Shown one piece after another: positions 1 to 7,512 of a stretch of 64,000 bases of DNA (within the stretch, counting starts at the first letter, position 1; each line of letters opens with the position of its first letter). Source of the stretch: Arthrobacter sp. CAU 1506 (GTDB taxonomy: Bacteria > Actinomycetota > Actinomycetes > Actinomycetales > Micrococcaceae); contig NZ_SUKC01000001.1 in NCBI RefSeq assembly GCF_005047635.1, forward strand, positions 186,001 through 250,000, read 5' to 3'. The notes below the pieces were generated by a model. The model made no database searches. It had not been told where the DNA came from and saw only the letters and a list, made by a program, of their open reading frames with translations. Made by a program: the position numbers and the translations under genes.

Positions 1-121
1 CAGTGCCGCAGATGCCGGTGGTCAGTACCTTGATCTTGACCTCGCCGAAGCCGGGTTCTGGCTCCGGTCGGTCCACCAGCTCAAAGCCGGCCTGTGGGCC
101 GGACTTGAAGAGCGCCTTCAT
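1..121 (-). CDS. Zinc-dependent alcohol dehydrogenase / threonine dehydrogenase-like protein (N-terminal 40 residues only)
   Basis: Only the first 40 codons lie in the window; the gene runs off the left edge. The peptide starts [12 protein letters not shown] and contains [15 protein letters not shown], the typical beginning of medium-chain zinc dehydrogenases, where the Cys of GICGTD binds the catalytic zinc. The ATG at 121 is preceded on the minus strand by ATAAGGACAACGC, a good ribosome site. The family oxidises alcohols or L-threonine with NAD(P)+. It is divergent from the P450 gene and shares a roughly 200-bp control region with it. The substrate cannot be told from 40 residues; the MKALxK...[11 protein letters not shown] opening resembles L-threonine 3-dehydrogenases and related alcohol dehydrogenases. 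Confidence 0.75.
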   Translation of the reverse strand, partial: MKALFKSGPQAGFELVDRPEPEPGFGEVKIKVLTTGICGT

Positions 122-133
122 GCGTTGTCCTTA

Positions 134-169
134 TCTCTTGGTCCGGCCGGGTCTCTTGGTCCGGCCGGG
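134..169. repeat. Perfect 18-bp tandem duplication in the divergent control region
   Basis: TCTCTTGGTCCGGCCGGG occurs twice head to tail (134-151 and 152-169), directly upstream of the dehydrogenase start at 121. Each copy holds the palindrome CCGGCCGG. It lies where a divergent promoter or operator would be expected, so it may be a duplicated protein-binding site or a replication slip. The rest of the gap (170-329) contains no gene; a CCGGAC...GTCCGG arm pair follows at about 182-199. Confidence 0.6.
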
Positions 170-329
170 ATCACGCGGCCGCCCGGACGGTGGTCCGGGT
201 CACTAGGCCAACTCTACGTAAGTGCCCCGGCGAAGTGGAGCGCGTCACAGTGCGCGCTCGGCGTGCGGCGGGGTAGCTTTGCTGGCAAGCACTTCCTCTA
301 TCCCCTTTCGACGTGAGCGAGACCTGCCC

Positions 330-1535
330 GTGGCAACCAGGACCCATCAGATCCTTCCGGCGATCGCCGACGACCCGTACTCCGACGACGTGCTGGCCGA
401 CCCGTACGCCTTGTTCGGCCGGATGCGGGCAGCCGGCCCGGCGGTCTGGCTGGAGAAGTACCAGGTGCCGGCCTTCGCTCGCTACGCGGAGTGCCGCGAC
501 ATCCTCGCGGACCACGGGACCTTCATCTCCGGCGCCGGCGTGGGTCCCAAGGACCTGTTGAAGGAACCAAACTGGCGGCCGCAGGGCATCCTTGAGTCCG
601 ACCCGCCGCGGCACACCGTGATGCGGAACGCCATGGCCGGGGTGATCTCGCCCAAGGGGACGCGGGCGCTGCGGGCCGGATTCGAAGCCTTCGCGGCACA
701 ACTGCTGCCGGAACTGCTGGAGCGTGGTTCGATCGACGGCGTCAAGGATCTGGCCGAGGTGTTTCCGCTCCGGGCGTTCGGCGACGCCGTCGGCATTCCG
801 CAGGAGGGCCGCGAGGAGAACCTGCTGACCCATGGGGCGATGAACTTCAGCCACTTCGGCCCGGAGAACGAACGCCACCGCTACTACTTCGAACAAGGTG
901 CCGGAACACCGGAGTGGGTGATGGACCGGACCCGGCGGGAAAACCTCAGCCCCGGAGGCATGGGCGAACAACTGTGGCAGTACGTGGACAGCGGCGATCT
1001 GCCGGCGGAGATGGCCCCGCTGGTGGTCAGGGCCCTGCTGTCCGCGGGCCTGGATACCACCGTGATCGGCATCGGCAACGCCCTCAAGCTCTTTGCCGAG
1101 CATCCGGAACAATGGAGCATCCTGCGGGACAACCCGCGGATGGTATCGCTGGCCATCAACGAGGTGCTGCGCTTCGAGTCCCCATTCCAGTCGTTCTACC
1201 GGACCACGTCCGCCGACACGGAGATCGCCGGCGTCAGCCTACCGGCCGGCAGCAAGCTGGCCTTGTTCCTGGGTTCGGCCAACCGGGACGAAGCCCAGTT
1301 CGGTCCGGATGCGGACGTCTTTCGGATTGAACGCGACGCCGCCAGCATGATCGCGTTCGGCAACGGTATCCACCGCTGCGTCGGCCAGCCCATCACCCGG
1401 CTGGAGATGCATGTTGTCCTGACCTGGCTGGCCCACAACGTGGAGCGGATCGAGCCTGCCGGCGAACCGGTGCCGTACCTACACAACACACTGAAGGGCT
1501 ACAGTTCGCTGCCCTTGCGGCTGCTGCCGGCCTGA
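330..1535 (+). CDS. Cytochrome P450, CYP199-like (para-substituted benzoate oxidation)
   Basis: This is a 401-residue soluble bacterial P450 when started at the GTG at 330; the open frame begins at 222, but the first 36 codons look non-coding. Visible motifs are the I-helix AGLDTT, the K-helix ExxR (NEVLRFESP) and the haem loop FGNGIHRCVG, with the haem-ligating Cys at residue 350. Long stretches (WRPQGILESDPPRHT, LLSAGLDTT, RFESPFQSFYRTT, LFLGSANRD) resemble, from memory, the CYP199A enzymes, which demethylate or hydroxylate 4-methoxybenzoate-type acids. That family needs a ferredoxin and ferredoxin reductase; neither is in the window. A dehydrogenase diverges from it, and a regulator and aldehyde dehydrogenase follow, which fits oxidation of a released aldehyde. 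Family is sure; substrate is inferred. Confidence 0.9.
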   Translation: MATRTHQILPAIADDPYSDDVLADPYALFGRMRAAGPAVWLEKYQVPAFARYAECRDILADHGTFISGAGVGPKDLLKEPNWRPQGILESDPPRHTVMRNAMAGVISPKGTRALRAGFEAFAAQLLPELLERGSIDGVKDLAEVFPLRAFGDAVGIPQEGREENLLTHGAMNFSHFGPENERHRYYFEQGAGTPEWVMDRTRRENLSPGGMGEQLWQYVDSGDLPAEMAPLVVRALLSAGLDTTVIGIGNALKLFAEHPEQWSILRDNPRMVSLAINEVLRFESPFQSFYRTTSADTEIAGVSLPAGSKLALFLGSANRDEAQFGPDADVFRIERDAASMIAFGNGIHRCVGQPITRLEMHVVLTWLAHNVERIEPAGEPVPYLHNTLKGYSSLPLRLLPA

Positions 1536-1630
1536 GCCCCCGCTCGGTGGAACCTCCCGACCACCGCAGGCTAGACTGTGACTCCTGCCACAGATCCGTG
1601 GCGGTGATCCGGTACATAGGGGGATCTCCA

Positions 1631-2920
1631 GTGCCGCACTCTGCCCAGCCAACGTCCCGGCCCGTGCAGGACCGAGCCTACAAAGCCCACGAAGGGCTTG
1701 ATCCGGAAGCTCTGACCGGCCGTTCCGGAAGCCTGCGCCTCGGCGCCCTGCGCCCGGTGGTCCGCGACTCGTGGCAACGGTCCTTGCGGCACGCCGCCGA
1801 CCCGGACCGTGCGCTGGCGCGGCTGGTGCTGGCTGACGACGAACTGGACGCCTTCCGCCGGGACCATCCGCTGGCCGCCATCATGCCGGTCTTCAGCCGG
1901 CTGCTGGTGGAACCCAGTCATGAGGCGGGAATGCTGGTGGCCGTTGGGGACCAACACGGCCGGCTGCTCTGGGTGGACGGAGACACGCGGCTCAGGCAAC
2001 GCGCGGAGGGCATGATGTTCATGCCGGGCACCGACTGGTCCGAGGCGTCGGTGGGCACCAGTGCCCCCGGCACGGCCCTCGCCCTGGGCCAGGGGGTGCA
2101 GATCGCCGGCGCCGAACACTTCAGCCGGGCGGTCCATTCGTGGAGCTGCACCGCCGTCCCCATCCACGATCCTGATTCCGGCGCTGTGCTCGGCGTGGTG
2201 GATTTGACCGGCCGGGAGGAAGCCGCCGCCCCGCAGACGCTCTCGTTGGTCCGGGCGGCAGTGGCTGCCGCCGAGGCCGAATTGCGGATCATCCGCCTGC
2301 AAGCCGGAACCAGCAACCGGGCCACTCAACAGCCAGCCGGCCTCACCATCACGGGCCGGGACCATGGCCTGCTGGAGCTGGCCGGCCGGCGGATCGAATT
2401 GTCCCAGCGGCACACCGAGATCCTCACCCTGTTGGCCCTGCACCCGGGCGGCCTGACGGCCGAGCAACTGGCCGACCAGCTGAACCCGCACGCCCGCGGC
2501 GCCACGCTGCGGGCCGAGATGGTCCGGCTGCGCAAACTGCTGGCCGGCATCAGCGCAGCCGCGGTGCCCGAATCGCGGCCGTACCGCCTGCCTCAGCCGC
2601 TGGCCGTCGACGCGCAGCGGGTCCTGCAGTGCCTGGCCCGCGGCTCCTACCGCCAGGCACTCGACCTGTACCAAGGCCAGCTCGTTCCGGGGTCGGAGGC
2701 TCCGGGAGTCGTCGATTTCCGCCACCGAGTCAGCGCCACGCTGCGCGAGTCGGTGCTCAGCAATGCCTCCACGGAAACGGTAATGCGCTACCTGCAACTG
2801 CCTGAGGCCAAGAACGACGGCGATGCCTGGCTGGCAGCGCTCCGCCTCCTGCCGCCGCGCTCGCCTAAGCGGGCCGGCGTCGTCGCCCGCTTGGAGCAGT
2901 TGGAGGCCGGAGACGGCTGA
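1631..2920 (+). CDS. GAF-domain transcriptional regulator with C-terminal winged-helix-like region
   Basis: 429 residues from the GTG at 1631, chosen because AGGGGGA sits 6 nt upstream; a -10-like TAGACT lies at 1572-1577. Residues about 60-240 form a GAF-type sensor (RDSWQRSL, EAGMLVAVGDQHGRLLWVDG, MPGTDWSEASVGTSAPGTAL, SWSCTAVPIHDPDSGAVLGVVDLTG), as in AcoR-like regulators. The last third (ELSQRHTEILTLLALHPGGLTAEQLADQL ... RAEMVRLRKLL) looks like a DNA-binding winged helix, not the AAA+/Fis part of classical AcoR. Such proteins commonly lie beside exaC-type aldehyde dehydrogenase genes in actinobacteria, and exaC is 0.8 kb downstream, so it probably activates that gene. Ligand unknown. Confidence 0.8.
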   Translation: MPHSAQPTSRPVQDRAYKAHEGLDPEALTGRSGSLRLGALRPVVRDSWQRSLRHAADPDRALARLVLADDELDAFRRDHPLAAIMPVFSRLLVEPSHEAGMLVAVGDQHGRLLWVDGDTRLRQRAEGMMFMPGTDWSEASVGTSAPGTALALGQGVQIAGAEHFSRAVHSWSCTAVPIHDPDSGAVLGVVDLTGREEAAAPQTLSLVRAAVAAAEAELRIIRLQAGTSNRATQQPAGLTITGRDHGLLELAGRRIELSQRHTEILTLLALHPGGLTAEQLADQLNPHARGATLRAEMVRLRKLLAGISAAAVPESRPYRLPQPLAVDAQRVLQCLARGSYRQALDLYQGQLVPGSEAPGVVDFRHRVSATLRESVLSNASTETVMRYLQLPEAKNDGDAWLAALRLLPPRSPKRAGVVARLEQLEAGDG

Positions 2921-2962
2921 CCACGCCCGACGCCCCTGCCGGCCCGTCCCTCCGGGGAGCGG

Positions 2963-3505
2963 TTAGCGAACCACGCGGAACCGCAGGTGGGTCTCGCTGG
3001 CGTAGGCTGCCGTCTCTACCCGCTCCAGGGCGATGCGCTCACCCAGCCCGCCGAAGAGCGAGATGCCCTCGCCGAGCAGCAGGGGCAGCATGTGCAGCTG
3101 TATTTCATCCACCAGCCCCAGGGCGAGGCATTGCCGCGAGATGCTGCCGCCCAACAGGCTGACGCTTTTGTCGCCGGCAGCCTGCTTGGCAGCTTCAACC
3201 GCCTCTCTGATGTCGTCGACAACAAAGGTATACGTGGTGCCGTCCTTTTCCACCGGTTCATGGGCGCTGTGCGTCATCAGGTAAACAGGCACCTTCAGCA
3301 TGCCGCCGTACGGCATCTCCCCTTCTTCGATGGTCTGCGTCTTGTTCGCGCCGCCCACCACGGCGCCTATCTCGTCCCAGATGGTGTTCAGCACCTCGCG
3401 GTCCTCGTCCGCAGCCTCAAAATCGAACATCCAGTCAACGCCGCCGGTGCTGTCCGCCATAAAGCCGTCCAGCGTCACCGTGGCATGAATAATGACCTTT
3501 CCCAT
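2963..3505 (-). CDS. RibD C-terminal / dihydrofolate-reductase-like family protein
   Basis: 180 residues from the ATG at 3505, with AGAAGG just upstream on the minus strand. The protein opens MGKVIIHATVTLDGFMAD, the signature of the small stand-alone RibD_C/DHFR-fold reductases, and continues with a G-rich nucleotide-binding segment (VSLLGGSISRQCLALGLVDEIQLHMLPLLLGEGISLF). The fold binds NADPH, but substrates of these stand-alone proteins are mostly unknown. It is convergent with the GAF regulator and divergent from exaC, so it is probably transcribed alone and is not part of the aldehyde operon. No signal peptide or membrane segment. Confidence 0.85.
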   Translation of the reverse strand: MGKVIIHATVTLDGFMADSTGGVDWMFDFEAADEDREVLNTIWDEIGAVVGGANKTQTIEEGEMPYGGMLKVPVYLMTHSAHEPVEKDGTTYTFVVDDIREAVEAAKQAAGDKSVSLLGGSISRQCLALGLVDEIQLHMLPLLLGEGISLFGGLGERIALERVETAAYASETHLRFRVVR

Positions 3506-3645
3506 GACCTTCTCCGTTCGTTGACCGGTTCCTTCGAGGATGACTGACTCCTCCGATGACGGGGGATCCGGGCCTGCCCACACCGGGAGCCCTCGGCGTG
3601 CCCCACGCTACCGTCGCCGCCCCGAACCGACCACGCCGTGCCGGG

Positions 3646-3679
3646 TGCAACCTCGATGCAACCTTCACTTCCCTAGGCT
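3646..3679 (+). promoter_or_regulatory. Putative activator site and -10 box for exaC
   Basis: TGCAACCT is repeated directly at 3646-3653 and 3657-3664, start to start 11 bp, about one helical turn. A -10-like TAGGCT follows at 3674-3679 with no recognisable -35 hexamer 17 bp upstream. The repeats occupy the -35 zone, as expected for a promoter that needs an activator, presumably the GAF regulator encoded upstream. The predicted start of transcription near 3686 gives a leader of about 60 nt, which contains the inverted repeat CCGGACC...GGTCCGG just before the ribosome site. Confidence 0.45.
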
Positions 3680-3744
3680 CGTCAGCACAGACAGTGCAGT
3701 CTGCCGGACCGGCGTGGTCCGGAACCGAAGCCGAAGGAGTCGAC

Positions 3745-5268
3745 ATGACTGTTTACGCCCAGCCCGGAACCGAGGGATCACCGGTCAGCTTCAAGCAGCG
3801 GTACGAGAACTGGATCGGCGGCGAATGGGTCGCCCCGGTCAAGAACCAGTACTTTGAGAACATCTCCCCCGTGACCGGCAAGCCGTTCTGCGAGGTGGCA
3901 CGCGGCACCGCAGAAGACATTGATCTGGCCCTCGACGCCGCACACAAGGCGGCACCGTCCTGGGGCAAGACGTCGGTAGCGGACCGGGCGGCGGTGTTGA
4001 ACCGGATCGCCGATCGGATTGAGGAGAACCTCGAACTGCTGGCCGTGGCGGAGACCTGGGACAACGGCAAGGCCGTGCGAGAGACGCTGGCGGCGGACAT
4101 TCCGCTGGCCGCCGACCACTTCCGCTACTTCGCCTCCGCCATCCGCGCGCAGGAGGGCCGGCTCTCCCAGCTCGACGACGACACCACCGCCTATCACTAC
4201 CACGAGCCGCTGGGTGTGGTCGGCCAGATCATTCCGTGGAACTTCCCCATCCTGATGGCCACCTGGAAGCTGGCGCCCGCACTCGCGGCGGGCAACGCCG
4301 TCGTACTTAAGCCTGCGGAGCAGACCCCGGCTTCCATCCTGGTGCTGATGGAACTGATCGCGGACATCCTGCCGGCCGGCGTGGTCAACGTCGTCAACGG
4401 CTTCGGCGTGGAGGCGGGCAAGCCGCTGGCCTCCAGCCCGCGGATCCGCAAGATCGCCTTCACCGGCGAGACCACCACCGGCCGGCTGATCAGCCAGTAC
4501 GCCTCACAGAACCTGATCCCGGTCACGCTGGAACTGGGCGGCAAGAGCCCGAACATCTTCTTCTCCGACGTGGCGTCGGAGAACGATGCGTTCTACGACA
4601 AGGCGCTGGAGGGCTTCACCCTGTTCGCGTTCAACCAGGGCGAGGTCTGCACCTGCCCGTCGAGGGCGCTGGTGCAGGACTCCATCTACGACTCGTTCAT
4701 GGCCGATGCACTGGCGCGGACCGAGGCGATCATCCAGGGAAATCCGCTGGACACGGACACCCAGATTGGCGCGCAGGCCTCCAACGACCAGTTGGAGAAG
4801 ATCCTCTCCTACATGGACATCGGCAAGCAGGAGGGGGCAAAGGTCCTGACCGGCGGCGGGCGCAACATCCTGGACGGGGACCTGGCCGAGGGCTACTACG
4901 TGAAGCCGACCATCTTCGAGGGCAACAACAGCATGCGCATCTTCCAGGAGGAGATCTTCGGGCCGGTCGTCTCGGTGACCCGGTTCGGCGGCTACGACGA
5001 GGCCCTGGAGATCGCGAACGACACCCTTTACGGATTGGGTGCCGGCGTCTGGAGCCGCAACGGAAACGTCGCTTACCGGGCCGGCCGCGAAATCCAGGCC
5101 GGCCGGGTGTGGGTGAACAACTACCACGCCTACCCGGCAGGAGCGGCGTTCGGCGGCTACAAGTCCTCCGGCATCGGCCGCGAAAACCACGCGATGATGC
5201 TGGACCACTACCAGCAGACCAAGAACCTGCTGGTCAGCTACAACGAGAACAAGCTCGGCTTCTTCTAG
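3745..5268 (+). CDS. exaC: NAD-dependent aldehyde dehydrogenase, ExaC/AldA type
   Basis: 507 residues from the ATG at 3745, preceded by AAGGAG at good spacing; the reading frame is open further upstream but without coding character. Seen in the protein: NAD-binding segment [23 protein letters not shown], the glutamate motif LELGGKSPN, and the nucleophile in [12 protein letters not shown] (Cys302). The length and the double-Cys C-T-C active site fit the ExaC group, which oxidises acetaldehyde and related short or medium aldehydes to acids in the cytoplasm. The DUF779 gene starts 14 nt downstream, a pairing typical of this group. Likely controlled through the TGCAACCT repeats upstream. Confidence 0.93.
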   Translation: MTVYAQPGTEGSPVSFKQRYENWIGGEWVAPVKNQYFENISPVTGKPFCEVARGTAEDIDLALDAAHKAAPSWGKTSVADRAAVLNRIADRIEENLELLAVAETWDNGKAVRETLAADIPLAADHFRYFASAIRAQEGRLSQLDDDTTAYHYHEPLGVVGQIIPWNFPILMATWKLAPALAAGNAVVLKPAEQTPASILVLMELIADILPAGVVNVVNGFGVEAGKPLASSPRIRKIAFTGETTTGRLISQYASQNLIPVTLELGGKSPNIFFSDVASENDAFYDKALEGFTLFAFNQGEVCTCPSRALVQDSIYDSFMADALARTEAIIQGNPLDTDTQIGAQASNDQLEKILSYMDIGKQEGAKVLTGGGRNILDGDLAEGYYVKPTIFEGNNSMRIFQEEIFGPVVSVTRFGGYDEALEIANDTLYGLGAGVWSRNGNVAYRAGREIQAGRVWVNNYHAYPAGAAFGGYKSSGIGRENHAMMLDHYQQTKNLLVSYNENKLGFF

Positions 5269-5282
5269 AGACAGGTCCGCTC

Positions 5283-5726
5283 ATGGCGTCGGCTTCATCG
5301 CAGCGGCCGGGTGCATCCAGCCCTCCCGCTGCACAACACGAGGCGGCGCTCGAGGCCACGGCAGCGCTGCCCGGGGAAGACTTTTCCCGGGTGGCGCTGA
5401 CCGGTCCGGCCGTCGGGTTGCTGCAAAAGCTTTGGGATACCCACGGGCAGCTGATGTTCCACCAATCCGGTGGCTGCTGCGACGGGTCGTCGCCGATGTG
5501 CTATCCGGCCGGCGAATTCCTCACAGCAGATGCGGATGTGCTGCTGGGCACGTTCGACCTTCCGGACCGCGGAAGCCTTGACTTCTGGATGTCGCGGGAG
5601 CAGTTCGCGTACTGGAAGCACACGCATCTGACGGTGGATGTGGTGGACGGGCGCGGCAGCGGGTTCTCCGTGGAGGCACCCGAGGGCAAGCGCTTCCTGA
5701 TCCGCTCCCGGCTCTTCGACAGCTGA
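5283..5726 (+). CDS. DUF779 protein, partner of ExaC-type aldehyde dehydrogenase
   Basis: 147 residues from the ATG at 5283, 14 nt after exaC, so co-transcribed. The core, from about residue 45 on, carries LMFHQSGGCCDGSSPMCYP with three cysteines, followed by FWMSREQFAYWKHTHLTVDVV and a C-terminal EGKRFLIRSRLF. These are the hallmarks of DUF779, a small family found almost always next to ExaC/AldA aldehyde dehydrogenases. Its biochemical job is not established; the Cys cluster suggests metal binding or redox activity. The first 30-40 residues are Ala/Ser/Pro rich and poorly conserved in character, so a later start is possible. Confidence 0.88.
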   Translation: MASASSQRPGASSPPAAQHEAALEATAALPGEDFSRVALTGPAVGLLQKLWDTHGQLMFHQSGGCCDGSSPMCYPAGEFLTADADVLLGTFDLPDRGSLDFWMSREQFAYWKHTHLTVDVVDGRGSGFSVEAPEGKRFLIRSRLFDS

Positions 5727-5731
5727 GCCGG

Positions 5732-5799
5732 GCCCGGCAGCACTGCCGGGCGCCGTCGCACGGTCGTGCTGCCGGGCGCCGTCGCACGGTCGTGCTGCC
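5732..5799. terminator. Hairpin plus 26-bp tandem duplication after exaC-DUF779
   Basis: GCCCGGCA-GCAC-TGCCGGGC (5732-5751) can form an 8-bp GC stem with a 4-nt loop just behind the DUF779 stop. Part of it is duplicated: a 26-bp unit beginning CTGCCGGGCGCCGTCGCACG occurs at 5743-5768 and again, perfectly, at 5769-5794. No U-tract follows. It lies between convergent genes and may terminate transcription from both sides. Confidence 0.45.
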
Positions 5800-5823
5800 A
5801 CCAGTGTGGGCGGCCGAGCGATT

Positions 5824-6201
5824 CTAGTGCTCGAAAAGGCAAAACGGGTGGCCGGCCGGATCGAAGTAAACGCGGACGTCGTCCTGAGGCTGGAATGCCG
5901 CCAGTTCAGCGCCCACGGCTTCCGCATGGGCGCAGGCAGCGGCCAAATCATCGACCAGAAGGTCCAGATGCACCAGCATCTGTTGCTCACCGGGCTGCTC
6001 CGGCCAGACCGGCCTGCGGTAGCCATCTTCCAGTTGGAAGGACAGCCCTGGACCACCGGATGGATTGGCCAGGGTGACCCAATCCGGCTCCTGAGTGCGT
6101 ATGTCCCAGCCCAGAAGCCGGCCGTAGAAGTCCGCCAGGGCCAACGGATCAGGGGCGCCCAAAACGGTGGCGTGCAGCCGCAATCCTTCGCTTCCGGGCA
6201 T
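5824..6201 (-). CDS. VOC superfamily (glyoxalase/bleomycin-resistance fold) protein
   Basis: 125 residues starting at the ATG at 6201. It shows the single-module VOC layout: an N-terminal strand-helix (LRLHATVLGAPDPLALADFYGRLLGWD), a middle HLDLLVDDLAAACAHAEAVGAEL, and the ending VYFDPAGHPFCLFEH. His/Glu residues in the first strand, the HLDLLV segment and the terminal FCLFEH are where VOC proteins hold a metal. Members are dioxygenases, isomerases or drug-binding proteins; this generic form (Glyoxalase_6-like) has no known substrate. It follows the APH-like kinase gene on the same strand with a 67-nt gap, so the two may be co-transcribed. Confidence 0.88.
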   Translation of the reverse strand: MPGSEGLRLHATVLGAPDPLALADFYGRLLGWDIRTQEPDWVTLANPSGGPGLSFQLEDGYRRPVWPEQPGEQQMLVHLDLLVDDLAAACAHAEAVGAELAAFQPQDDVRVYFDPAGHPFCLFEH

Positions 6202-6268
6202 CGTCCCTCCTCCGATCCAGCCAACTGTCCTGCGGTCAGTCAGCCTACTGCGGGTTCGGCACGGCCGC

Positions 6269-7156
6269 CTAGCTGTCGGACAGGACCCCGGACAGTGCGC
6301 GCTCCCCGACGCCGCGCAACAGCCGGTTGTCGTCGGAACCGGCGAGCAGCGCCGTCGCCATGGCCAGCGCCCAGCCGCGGCCGCGCTGCCAGGTCTCCGG
6401 TGTCACATCGGTGCGCGATTCGACCGCGGCGATGAAGTCCCGGCGTCCCGCACCGTCGAACACCAGCCAGGCGGCGGCCAGATCAGTGGCCGGATCGCCC
6501 GCGGTGATGTCGCCGAAGTCGATCACCGCGGACAGCCGGGTGCCGTCCACTATCAGGTTGCCCGGGTGCAGGTCGCCGTGCAGCCACAGCGCGGGTCCGT
6601 CCCAGGCCGGCAACCCCGCCAGCTGCCGCCACAGCGCCGCGACGCGCTCTGGCTGCGGGATAAGGCCCGAATCCAAGCGCTGCAGGATGGCGGCATTGCG
6701 CGAGGCCAGCGGGACCCCGCGGACCGGATTCATCGGTGCGCCGGACGGCGCGGGCACGTGCAGCGCGGCCACGAACGCAGCCAAGCCGGGGGCCAGCGAG
6801 CGCCGTTCCTCCGCGCGCAGGCGCAAGGCCGGCCTGCCTTCGAGCCACGGCACCACCGACCAGGACCAGGGATAGTACGACGACGGCCTGCCGCAGCGCA
6901 CCGGCGCAGGCACGGCCACCGGCAGTTCCGGGGCCAGCGACGGCAGCCACTGCTGTTCGTTCACCACCAGGTCCGCGGCCGCCTCGCGACGCGGCAGCCG
7001 GATGGCCAACTCGGCGCCGAGTTTGAAGGTGACGTTGTCCCACCCGTTGGCCACGCGCACCAAGGGCAGCCGGGCCAGGTCCGGAAACTGGTCGGATAAC
7101 AACCGCTGCACCAAGTCATTGGTGACGTCGATTTCCGCAGCGGGCATCAAGGCCAT
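6269..7156 (-). CDS. Aminoglycoside phosphotransferase-fold kinase
   Basis: 295 residues from the ATG at 7156, preferred over a TTG 21 nt upstream because GGAAACAG directly precedes it. Motifs of the APH/ChoK fold are clear: WLHGDLHPGNLIVDG (catalytic Asp and Asn) and AVIDFGDITAGDPATDLAAAW (metal-binding DFG-like Asp). The family includes antibiotic kinases, homoserine and methylthioribose kinases, but most chromosomal actinobacterial members have unknown substrates, and nothing here proves drug resistance. An inverted repeat lies 68 bp upstream. The VOC gene follows on the same strand. Confidence 0.88.
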   Translation of the reverse strand: MALMPAAEIDVTNDLVQRLLSDQFPDLARLPLVRVANGWDNVTFKLGAELAIRLPRREAAADLVVNEQQWLPSLAPELPVAVPAPVRCGRPSSYYPWSWSVVPWLEGRPALRLRAEERRSLAPGLAAFVAALHVPAPSGAPMNPVRGVPLASRNAAILQRLDSGLIPQPERVAALWRQLAGLPAWDGPALWLHGDLHPGNLIVDGTRLSAVIDFGDITAGDPATDLAAAWLVFDGAGRRDFIAAVESRTDVTPETWQRGRGWALAMATALLAGSDDNRLLRGVGERALSGVLSDS

Positions 7157-7223
7157 CTGTTTCCGTACTTCCTTCAATCGAGAGGCAGAACCCGCCAGCG
7201 GCCCGGGCGATTGCCGGCCGAAA

Positions 7224-7250
7224 GATCTGATGCGGGACTTCCATCAGATC
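7224..7250. promoter_or_regulatory. Perfect inverted repeat GATCTGATG-N9-CATCAGATC
   Basis: Two perfect 9-bp arms separated by 9 nt lie in the 159-bp stretch between the APH-like gene start (7156) and the terminator behind the gat operon. The position 68-94 bp upstream of the APH-like start suits an operator for a dimeric regulator. There is no gene in this stretch. Confidence 0.45.
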
Positions 7251-7315
7251 ATCCGCGAGCGCCCGGGGCCAACCGGACACGCTGCTGCACACCACACTCG
7301 ACAACGCCCAACACC

Positions 7316-7351
7316 GACAACGCCCCCGCCGGTGACGGCAGGGGCGTTGTC
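7316..7351. terminator. Strong hairpin closing the gatCAB operon
   Basis: GACAACGCCCC (7316-7326) and GGGGCGTTGTC (7341-7351) are perfect 11-bp arms, and the inner bases CGCC/GGC extend pairing. It starts 27 nt past the stop of the 39-codon small gene on the minus strand, the right place for an intrinsic terminator, although no long U-tract follows. Confidence 0.7.
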
Positions 7352-7378
7352 GACAGCAGGCCGTGGCCTGTGGAACCG

Positions 7379-7498
7379 CTAGGTCAGCGGCGTCGGTCCG
7401 ATGTCGGTGCCGGTGGACGTGCCCCGACCGGTGCGGACGACGCGCCGAGGAACCGGGCCAATATCGGTGCGAGCCGATCCCAGAGCAATCCTGTGCAT
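7379..7498 (-). CDS. 39-residue small protein gene, last member of the gatCAB operon
   Basis: An ATG at 7498 opens a 39-codon frame ending with TAG at 7379-7381. TTAGGGGAGAACTC fills the 14 nt between the gatB stop and this ATG, giving a textbook GGGGAG ribosome site. The peptide begins MHRIALGSARTDIGPVPRR and is basic, with no acidic residue except Asp in the pentapeptide TDIGP, which occurs twice (residues 11-15 and 31-35). There is no hydrophobic segment, so it is not a membrane peptide. The operon terminator lies 27 nt downstream. Function unknown; real translation is likely from context but unproven. Confidence 0.6.
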   Translation of the reverse strand: MHRIALGSARTDIGPVPRRVVRTGRGTSTGTDIGPTPLT

Positions 7499-7512
7499 GA
7501 GTTCTCCCCTAA

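Noticed and set aside
222-329. Upstream extension of the P450 frame to a GTG at 222.
   Set aside because: The added 36 residues have no P450 character and no ribosome site; the GTG at 330 gives the usual N-terminus length.
6269-7156. Antibiotic-resistance gene reading of the APH-fold protein.
   Set aside because: Only the general fold motifs are visible; chromosomal actinobacterial members of this family mostly have unknown substrates, so resistance is not claimed.
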